Shown one piece after another: positions 1-6,148 of a stretch of 9,809 bases of DNA. Position numbers and translations under genes: made by a program. The notes under the pieces are model-generated. The model was not told where the DNA came from. It ran no database searches and was given only the letters and a program-made list of their open reading frames with translations. Each line of letters opens with the position of its first letter. The stretch's first letter is position 1. Source of the stretch: Planctomycetota bacterium. Its GTDB lineage: Bacteria; Planctomycetota; Planctomycetia; Pirellulales; Pirellulaceae. The stretch covers positions 1-9,809 of the forward strand of contig JAEZGD010000350.1 in the NCBI GenBank assembly GCA_023417165.1, written 5' to 3'.

Positions 1-341
1 TACTTGGTGCGAACGCGCTTCTGGATATCGGTTTCCAGCACGCCGAACACCGCTTCGTGGCGTTGCACCGACATCGACAGCGCAGCCAGCAGGCGCTTGG
101 CGGTGAAGAAGTTCACGATCACGCGCTGCGTTACGGGAATCGCATGCTGCGGAATACCAACCGGCTGCGGATTCAGGCCGAAGTCGATGATCAGTTCCTC
201 AGGCGAGCCAGTGACGCGGCAGAAGTTGGCATAGGTCGCCAAAACCTTGCTATCGTCCACTTGCACCTGGTACGACTGGGCTTGTTGCGCAGGCGGAGCG
301 GCTGGGGTTTCTTCGGCGGGATGCTCGGGCGTGTCAGACAT
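1..341 (-). CDS. DUF3467 family protein, essentially complete at left edge
   Basis: Reading leftward from the ATG at 341 gives 113 codons, ending ...DIQKRVRTK, followed by 'TA' at the window edge. This fits a stop codon just cut off, although a tyrosine codon cannot be excluded. The first ~22 residues are rich in Pro, Ala, Glu and Gln and look disordered. The remainder has the DUF3467 pattern: a VQVDDSK strand, YANFCRVTGSPEELIIDFGLNP, then an RVIVNFFTAKRLLAALSMSVQRHE segment. There is no signal peptide or membrane segment, so it is probably a small cytoplasmic protein. The family's function is unknown. The start is supported by AAGGAG (351-356 on this strand), 9 bases upstream. It lies 145 bases after the M50-HlyD gene in the same direction, so it could be on the same transcript or have its own promoter. 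The family call is from remembered sequence pattern; the reading frame itself is secure. Confidence 0.8.
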   Translation of the reverse strand, partial: MSDTPEHPAEETPAAPPAQQAQSYQVQVDDSKVLATYANFCRVTGSPEELIIDFGLNPQPVGIPQHAIPVTQRVIVNFFTAKRLLAALSMSVQRHEAVFGVLETDIQKRVRTK

Positions 342-350
342 TGAGATACT

Positions 351-356
351 CTCCTT
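351..356 (-). promoter_or_regulatory. Shine-Dalgarno site of the DUF3467 gene
   Basis: AAGGAG on the minus strand, 9 bases before the ATG at 341. It is the best ribosome-binding site in the window and fixes the start of the DUF3467 gene. Confidence 0.7.
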
Positions 357-379
357 CAGGAAAACATGAGCGTGCGGAG

Positions 380-395
380 AGGTTCCAAAGAACCT
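380..395. repeat. Perfect inverted repeat in the DUF3467 leader
   Basis: AGGTTC and GAACCT form a perfect 6-base inverted repeat around a 4-base centre. It lies 39 bases upstream of the DUF3467 start, between that gene and the M50-HlyD stop. No T-run follows on either strand, so it is not a standard rho-independent terminator. It could be a small leader hairpin, a protein-binding site, or chance. Confidence 0.4.
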
Positions 396-486
396 ATGCA
401 CAAGGATAAGCTATCGCGGCCGTTATGCCACCAGCGAGTGAGGCAAAACCAAGCCGCTACAAAACACACAATCGCTAGAAACAGCA

Positions 487-2721
487 CTACAGGTCGAAGT
501 TGAACGTCTTGGCCACAAAGCGATAGGCCCGAACGCCGAGCGGCGTGTAACCAATAAAGATGCGGGCCTTGCCACGCATACCCATCTTCAGATCGCCATC
601 GAGATCATCGATGACCGCCGAAGCCTGATACGAGGTGCTCATTGGCACCGGATTGCCATTGGCATCCATCTTGGTCTGCAACGATCCGCCAGCTTGTGCC
701 GTCAAGTTTGGCGACAAATTCTTAACGTCGATCATCGCCTTTTCATGCACTTTGCTCTGATAGCTGCGACCGCGATGGCTTTCGAGCTTGATCGATACCG
801 GATCGCCTTCGGCCACCAGATTGAAATCCCCTTGGTCGATGATCATGACCGCTTCCAGCCTGGACGGATCGCCAACAAAACAAATCTGATCGCCGGGGGC
901 GAGCACTGCATATTGATTGCGATCATCTAATACCGAGCCAGACCATGTTGGCAAGCGACCATCGCGACCACCGCCGGGATGGTACGGTGCAGGCAGCACC
1001 GTGCCCGAGATAGGCGAAACCACCTTCAAACGGGCGAGTTGCTGCTGCTTCTCAGCCAGTTGTTCTTGCGACATTTCGAGCACCTCTTCGGTCGAGGCGA
1101 TTTGCGCGTGGGCGCTCGGATCTTTAAACCGTCGCTCGCGCAGGCTGCGCAATTGCGCCGTGGTTTGCGCGAGCTTACCTTCCAGTTCCAAGACCTGCCC
1201 TTCCAGGCCCAAGCTTTCCATCTGCAGCAGCATGGTGTTGTTAGCTTCGACGCGATCGCCGACTTTGACATTGGTCAACGTGATCTTGCCGGGCGCTTCG
1301 GCGTAAATCGCGGCTGCGTCGCGCGGCGCCATCTCAAACGTGCAGCGAATGTAATGCGGCAGCGGCAAAAACAGCACGAAAAGCAAACCGCCTGCCAGGG
1401 CCGCCACGCTCATGGCGATGCGATGACGTTTCACCTTGTGCATTCTCCCCGGAGTGTAAAAGAACCGCGCCAGTTCCATGACTGGTTGCACGACTAGTCC
1501 GACAAAACCCATCAAGGCGATCATCCGCCCAATTACTTGCAAGCCATACGGCTTCAGCACCGCATTCAAGAACAGCAAGATCGAAAACACCACCAGCCAG
1601 CGATAAATCACCGCCGCGACAGTAAACATCGCAAACAGCAGTTGATGCTTCTGTGGCAGGAATGGGTTTTCCGGTTGCTCGACGCCTAGGCACCACTTGA
1701 ACAGGAACCGTCGCAGCACTTCGGTCGACTTTTGCCGCAGGTTCGGGATTTCCAGCAGATCCATCAGGATGTAGTAGCCGTCAAACCGCAGCAGCGGGTT
1801 GCCGTTGAACATCAACGTGCTGACCGAGCAGATGAACATCACGCTCAGCGCCACTTGATTGACAAAGCCGGGCTGGCTGAACCACCACACAAACGTGGCG
1901 ATCGAAGCGAGAAACACTTCGACATACATGCCCGCCGCGCCGATGAATACGCGATGCCACTTGTTCGGCAACATCCACGAATCGGAAACGTTGCAATACA
2001 AAGCCGGCGTAAACACCAGCAACATGGCTCCCATCTCGTGGCATTCGCCGCCATAGTGCTTACACGACAGGCCGTGGCCGAACTCGTGCAGCACCTTCAC
2101 GATCGCCATCGTGCAGGCGAGGTAAAACCAGTTGTGCGGCGCAAAGAAGTCGTGAAACGTCGGCAAGCGCGAGCGAAAGACTTCGAATTCGACCAGCACC
2201 AGTGAGCCGGCCGACAATGCGATCAGCAGCCACACCACCATGAACGCGGGCGTGAAGAACCACCACGTGTACTTGTGCAGCCACGTCAGCAGGCCTTCCG
2301 GATCGATCCCGCGGAACCGCAGCGCAAAGATGTTCGTCAGCTTGCCGAACAGTTCTTTCCGCTTCTTTTCGTCGCGGCGTTTCTTGAGTTGCTTGCCTTG
2401 GCCCGAGGCTTCGGAAATCACCAGCCCGCTGCGATGCAACATGCCGATGAACTGTTGCAGATCTTGAAACGTGATCTTTTGCGGCGTGAACTCGTCTTCA
2501 AATCGTTCCTTGATCGTCTCGAGGCTGGTCAAGCCATCGAGCATCTGCAAGATCGCGTATTCTTCTTCGTGAAAGCGAAAATAGTTCAGCCCCACCGGAT
2601 CTTTCACGATCCAATACGAACGCCCTTGATACTTCGACCGGCTTGCCTCCAAGTCTGGGCGCATGCGCAGCTTCACCGGGCGTGAAGTGCTGCTGACCAG
2701 GCTTTCAGCAAGGGTAATCAT
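487..2721 (-). CDS. PqqD-like/M50 zinc metallopeptidase/HlyD fusion membrane protein
   Basis: 744 residues in three parts. Residues ~30-105 resemble a PqqD-type small winged-helix domain (pattern FRFHEEEYAILQMLDG..., then a helix ending HRSGLV), followed by a Lys/Arg-rich linker (110-125). Residues ~150-460 form a multi-helix membrane core of M50 (site-2 protease) type: HEFGH at 212-216 holds two zinc-ligand histidines and the catalytic Glu213, and NPLLRFDGYY at 308-317 supplies the third ligand, Asp314. Residues ~465-744 are a HlyD-like adaptor: one lipoyl half at ~471-502, a coiled coil at ~505-565, the other half at VVSPISGTVL (567-576), then beta strands. Related proteins are annotated as putative peptide zinc metalloproteases (YydH-like) or 'HlyD family/M50'. 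All catalytic residues are present, so cleavage of a membrane or exported peptide is plausible; the substrate is unknown. The ATG has AAAGGA upstream, and the gene starts 33 bases after the HlyD gene, so the two are co-transcribed. Confidence 0.9.
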   Translation of the reverse strand: MITLAESLVSSTSRPVKLRMRPDLEASRSKYQGRSYWIVKDPVGLNYFRFHEEEYAILQMLDGLTSLETIKERFEDEFTPQKITFQDLQQFIGMLHRSGLVISEASGQGKQLKKRRDEKKRKELFGKLTNIFALRFRGIDPEGLLTWLHKYTWWFFTPAFMVVWLLIALSAGSLVLVEFEVFRSRLPTFHDFFAPHNWFYLACTMAIVKVLHEFGHGLSCKHYGGECHEMGAMLLVFTPALYCNVSDSWMLPNKWHRVFIGAAGMYVEVFLASIATFVWWFSQPGFVNQVALSVMFICSVSTLMFNGNPLLRFDGYYILMDLLEIPNLRQKSTEVLRRFLFKWCLGVEQPENPFLPQKHQLLFAMFTVAAVIYRWLVVFSILLFLNAVLKPYGLQVIGRMIALMGFVGLVVQPVMELARFFYTPGRMHKVKRHRIAMSVAALAGGLLFVLFLPLPHYIRCTFEMAPRDAAAIYAEAPGKITLTNVKVGDRVEANNTMLLQMESLGLEGQVLELEGKLAQTTAQLRSLRERRFKDPSAHAQIASTEEVLEMSQEQLAEKQQQLARLKVVSPISGTVLPAPYHPGGGRDGRLPTWSGSVLDDRNQYAVLAPGDQICFVGDPSRLEAVMIIDQGDFNLVAEGDPVSIKLESHRGRSYQSKVHEKAMIDVKNLSPNLTAQAGGSLQTKMDANGNPVPMSTSYQASAVIDDLDGDLKMGMRGKARIFIGYTPLGVRAYRFVAKTFNFDL

Positions 2722-2754
2722 GAGTGTTCCTTTACAACGCGGCGACGATGACGA

Positions 2755-3747
2755 CTACTTGGCGGCGCTAGGCGTGAAGCGTGGGAGGGGCTTGGGCGCG
2801 GCCTCGGCGGCTGGCGCCGCAACGGGTTCGACGCCGCTGGCCAGCTTGATCGTCATATTCCCCGTTAAACCCGGCGACACCGCCCAGCCGTTGCCGTATT
2901 TGCGATTGTCGAAGTCGGTGGCAATGCGGTACGCGCCATCCGAGACGACCTGGCGGCTCACAAAGGTAATCTTGCTTTCGAACTTTTCATAACGCAGGCG
3001 CTTGAGGTTCGGATCGAACACCTGGATTTCAATGACGACAGGCTGGCCTTCCACTTCGTGAGGGGAAATCTCGTTCGCATTTAAGTACGCTTCGACGCGC
3101 AAGCGATCGACACGCACCAGCTCAAACACCGGTTGACCAGGCTGCACCCACTCGCCTTCGCTCGCCATCACATGGTCGATTATCGCGTCCATCGGCGCCA
3201 CGATTTTGCGCAGACGGATTTCATTCTCGGCGGCCTTTACGGCAGCTTGCTTAGCGAGGACGGTCTTTTCAGCCACCGACTTTTCCAGCCGCGCGACTTC
3301 GGCTTGCAACACACCGCGTTCCCACGTCAAACGCAGGCGGCGAACTTCGGTTTCGCTGATCGCACCAGGGCTTTTACGATTGATATCCTGCGCCTGTTGA
3401 TATTCGGCTTCCGCCACCTTGGCCATCTTTTCGGCGGCATCAATGTTGGCGTTGCTGTCCGCTTGCTCTTTGGCGACGGTCATTTCGGCTTCCGCCGCTT
3501 CGCGTTTAATCTGCGCCTCGCTGTCGTCAAGCTGCGCGAGAATATCACCCTTCGTAACGACCGCGCCTTCTTCCAGCGGTCGGCTTGCCAGCGGTCCCGC
3601 CGTACTGGCCGAAAGCCGCACATGATCGATCATCGACACCAGGCAGTGCTTGACCTGCACCGTGTTATCGCTGCTGCGGCCCGTATTCGCATCGCCGGGA
3701 CCACTCAACACCAGCGCCGACACCATCAATGCGGTGGAGAAACTCAT
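2755..3747 (-). CDS. HlyD-family periplasmic adaptor (membrane fusion) protein
   Basis: 330 residues. The N-terminus (2-18) is a hydrophobic stretch lacking the usual basic residues, so it is an imperfect signal peptide or anchor. A first lipoyl half occupies ~45-76 (STAGPLASRPLEEGAVVTKG). A long Ala/Glu/Lys-rich alpha-helical hairpin fills ~77-178, and the second lipoyl half is ~181-212 (IVAPMDAIIDHVMASEGEWV). Beta-barrel and membrane-proximal strands follow to ~302, and a Pro/Ala-rich tail ends the protein. Such proteins sit in the periplasm and link an inner-membrane exporter to an outer-membrane channel. The ATG at 3747 is the only possible start after the preceding gene's stop codon; AGAAGG lies just upstream. 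It is 60 bases after the GAF-HlyD gene and 33 before the M50-HlyD gene, in the middle of a three-adaptor operon. Its usual partner pump is not in the window. Confidence 0.9.
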   Translation of the reverse strand: MSFSTALMVSALVLSGPGDANTGRSSDNTVQVKHCLVSMIDHVRLSASTAGPLASRPLEEGAVVTKGDILAQLDDSEAQIKREAAEAEMTVAKEQADSNANIDAAEKMAKVAEAEYQQAQDINRKSPGAISETEVRRLRLTWERGVLQAEVARLEKSVAEKTVLAKQAAVKAAENEIRLRKIVAPMDAIIDHVMASEGEWVQPGQPVFELVRVDRLRVEAYLNANEISPHEVEGQPVVIEIQVFDPNLKRLRYEKFESKITFVSRQVVSDGAYRIATDFDNRKYGNGWAVSPGLTGNMTIKLASGVEPVAAPAAEAAPKPLPRFTPSAAK

Positions 3748-3807
3748 ACAAAGACCCTTCTGAAGACGAGCGAAGCGAAAGCAAGACGTCGAATCATCCG
3801 CGCGGCA

Positions 3808-5865
3808 TTAGAACCACCACGCCTGGACCCATTCGAACGCTTCGTGGAACCAGCACCAGCCAATCGGCGCGGTGCCACAGTGAATCTTGGCGGTCACGGT
3901 TGCGCCCGGGCGTGGCTCGTAGAGATCTTCTTTGTTGATCTTGGCGCGAACGCGCAGCACGCTGCCTTCTTCTTCGTGCGGCACGATTGAAAGATCGTCG
4001 CGCAGCACTTTGCCGTACAAAGTCCGATCCGGATCGGTCGCCAGGATATAGCTGACCTGCAAGTCTTGCCCCAATTTGGGATCCTCTTGCGCCAGGTCAA
4101 CCTTACCGCTACGGCGTTCAGGCACGAACAGTTCCAATTCCCAGGGCCCCGTGGGATCGGCAATCGTCATCAGCACCTGGCCCTCAGTCACTGGGCGTTG
4201 CGCCAGCAGCTTCTTGACGTCCCAGGTGATGACCTGCCCATCGATTGGCGCCTTGACGACCAACTGCTCGCGTTTGCGTTTGAGGATGGCTTCCTGGTGC
4301 TCAAGACTGATTAACTGCTGCTCGAGCTGCGCACGTTCGCCAAACAGTTTGGCGCGCTCGGCGGACGACATGCTGCGCCCTTCCAAACTTGCACGGTTCA
4401 CCGTTTGCAGTTGCTCTTGGGTCGCGAGTTTCTTACCGGTGACTTCTTGCAATTGCAGTTCCAAGTCCGGATTGCGCAGCTTGGCAATGATGTCGTCTTT
4501 CTTAACGAGCTGACCATGCGCCACGGGAACGTCGAACACGATCCCCGCGGTTTCGACAAAGACATCGCGTTGAATTTCTGGTCGCAGCGCTCCCTTGGCC
4601 TTCATGGTGAAGGGCCAAGGCACGATGACGAGCGCCAACAGCAACGTCAGTACGATGCCACCGATGGTCAGCGTCTTGGGCAGCGTGCGCGCCCGCACGA
4701 GCCATGCCGCCTTGCCGATCGTGCGCCACACCGGCATCAAGAACAAGTTGCTATGTTCCAGCGCGTTCGAGAGCGCGCGGGCGGAATGTTCGTAGACCAG
4801 ATCGACGCGTGGGCCAATCACTTCGCGCGGCAGATCGCTTTCGATCTGTTCGATAATCAGCGCGCCGATGACTTCCAGCGGGTCGGTGTTTTCGATTTCT
4901 GCATTGGCGGCAGCGGCTGAGGCTTGCTCGGCATCGGCGGGACGCGGCTTGCGCAGCGGCAGAACCGTGACGCCCTTGGCGTATGACTCTTCAACATAGC
5001 TTTCGACCGCTTCTTCCACTTGCGGCGGCAGGTCGTCGCTAATGCCTTCGTACCACAGCGGCTCGCCAGTCGCGACGACGCGCGTCGCCAACTTGTTCAG
5101 CGCCGACACAATGTTCGAACGATTGTCGAGCGTGTCTTGCCCGCTGATCGCTTCGACAATGCATTTGTTGCCCTTCTTGAACGCCACGGCCACGCGATCA
5201 CAACCGATCAAACGGCGACCTTCGTTGGCGATGGTGTAAGCGGTCTCGCGTGCGTCGAGTCCTTCATGCACCAGGCGTGAAAAGTGATCGGCTTGCGCCC
5301 AGAGCGAGTGGCGATCGCTGAACTGCTTCAGCTTGCGCGATTTCAGCCATTCGCTACACAGTTCGCACATCTGCACCAAGAAACGCAGATAGCCGCGTTG
5401 GGTAACAGGCTGTGAATCGGGGCGTTGGAAGATCTCCACCACGCCTTCGATCGCGCCTTCCGATTTCAGCATGCCCAGCACGAGTAGCAGTCGCGTTGGG
5501 TTCGCCCCGGCGGCGGGATCTTGCCCAGCAGCGAGTGGAGGCACCAACCGCGGTTCGCCGCTGGCCATCACCGCCTGCAACAGGCGCATGTGCTGCGCGG
5601 TTTCGTCCGACTGCGGGTCGAGCAAGGTCTCGCTGAGATTGATTTGGCACATCTTCTCTAGGCGTCCCCCTTCGCCTAGAGTCCAAATCGCACCGCCCAC
5701 CGCAGCGAGCGCTTGGACCACGCGCTGCAAGAAAGCGGAATAGAATTCCTGGGGACTTAAGTCGCTTTTGGCAAGCTGGGAAATCTCGCCAACCAAACCG
5801 CGAATCTGCTGTTTGGTTTGTTCGATTTGGTCCGTGCTAACACCACGGGGGCGATCTGTCGACAT
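3808..5865 (-). CDS. Tandem GAF-domain, membrane-anchored HlyD-family adaptor protein
   Basis: 685 residues from the ATG at 5865. A TTG two codons upstream (5871) is the alternative start; neither has a good Shine-Dalgarno site. Residues ~36-173 look like a GAF domain (LQRVVQALAAVGGAIWTL...) and ~198-373 like a second (AYTIANEGRRLIGCDRVAVAF...). A single strong membrane helix (398-419, ends IVPWPF) follows a basic stretch, so the GAF part should be cytoplasmic. Residues ~425-670 form a HlyD adaptor: lipoyl half 435-465, coiled coil ~466-533, second half at VVKAPIDGQVI (536-546), then beta strands. The tail is strikingly aromatic (GWCWFHEAFEWVQAWWF). GAF domains commonly bind small ligands or mediate dimerisation; here they could sense a cytoplasmic signal and influence export. 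The ligand is unknown. It heads the three-adaptor operon. The domain calls are confident for HlyD and good for GAF2; GAF1 is more divergent. Confidence 0.87.
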   Translation of the reverse strand: MSTDRPRGVSTDQIEQTKQQIRGLVGEISQLAKSDLSPQEFYSAFLQRVVQALAAVGGAIWTLGEGGRLEKMCQINLSETLLDPQSDETAQHMRLLQAVMASGEPRLVPPLAAGQDPAAGANPTRLLLVLGMLKSEGAIEGVVEIFQRPDSQPVTQRGYLRFLVQMCELCSEWLKSRKLKQFSDRHSLWAQADHFSRLVHEGLDARETAYTIANEGRRLIGCDRVAVAFKKGNKCIVEAISGQDTLDNRSNIVSALNKLATRVVATGEPLWYEGISDDLPPQVEEAVESYVEESYAKGVTVLPLRKPRPADAEQASAAAANAEIENTDPLEVIGALIIEQIESDLPREVIGPRVDLVYEHSARALSNALEHSNLFLMPVWRTIGKAAWLVRARTLPKTLTIGGIVLTLLLALVIVPWPFTMKAKGALRPEIQRDVFVETAGIVFDVPVAHGQLVKKDDIIAKLRNPDLELQLQEVTGKKLATQEQLQTVNRASLEGRSMSSAERAKLFGERAQLEQQLISLEHQEAILKRKREQLVVKAPIDGQVITWDVKKLLAQRPVTEGQVLMTIADPTGPWELELFVPERRSGKVDLAQEDPKLGQDLQVSYILATDPDRTLYGKVLRDDLSIVPHEEEGSVLRVRAKINKEDLYEPRPGATVTAKIHCGTAPIGWCWFHEAFEWVQAWWF

Positions 5866-5926
5866 AGCCAAGCAAGCCGAAGAGGAGTGAAAACAAAACC
5901 TTTAGGGGGCATCGCCCGTCAATTTC

Positions 5927-5955
5927 AATCTATCCACGCTTAACGAACTGCACAA
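5927..5955 (-). promoter_or_regulatory. Possible weak sigma70-like promoter for the GAF-HlyD operon
   Basis: On the minus strand TTGTGC (5955-5950) and TAGATT (5932-5927) are separated by 17 bases, resembling -35 and -10 boxes with 3/6 and 4/6 matches. Transcription would begin about 55 bases before the ATG at 5865. Short motifs like this occur often by chance and planctomycete promoters are poorly defined, so this is only a candidate. If real, the adaptor operon can be expressed independently of the SecA-like gene. Confidence 0.2.
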
Positions 5956-6066
5956 CGAAGCGGCTTATGCACCTTGCAGAAAATCGTTCGCCAGCTTGAG
6001 TTTAGAGCGGTAATGACGGTTCTACGCACACGGCAAAACGGATGTTCAATCGCGGACTTGCCCGCC

Positions 6067-6116
6067 AAAACGACAGTGTCGGTGCTTCGCAAAGTGCGGG
6101 ATGCAAAGCCTGCACC
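6067..6116 (-). terminator. Possible weak terminator or attenuator after the SecA-like gene
   Basis: Reading on the minus strand, 33-80 bases past the SecA-like stop codon, a hairpin can form between 6109-6102 and 6091-6084 (7 of 8 pairs). A short second hairpin (CGAC, 3-base loop, GTCG; 6081-6071) follows, then TTTT at 6070-6067. The last stem is only 4 base pairs and the T-run is short, so termination would be inefficient at best. It sits in the 283-base gap that separates the SecA-like gene from the three-adaptor operon; I see no open reading frame of interest in that gap. Confidence 0.25.
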
Positions 6117-6148
6117 AACCAGTCGAATAACCTACTTGCCACGCACAA

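Noticed and set aside
3133..3990. 285-codon open frame on the plus strand opposite the HlyD gene
   Set aside because: It is antisense to confident HlyD-family and GAF-HlyD coding sequence. The translation is rich in Arg and His with no recognisable domain, as expected for a shadow frame in GC-rich DNA.
5905..5918. GGGC-GAT-GCCC hairpin with T-rich DNA after it, as a terminator in front of GAF-HlyD
   Set aside because: The stem is only 4 base pairs, and the T-rich stretch starts about nine bases later and is interrupted, so it does not fit a rho-independent terminator.
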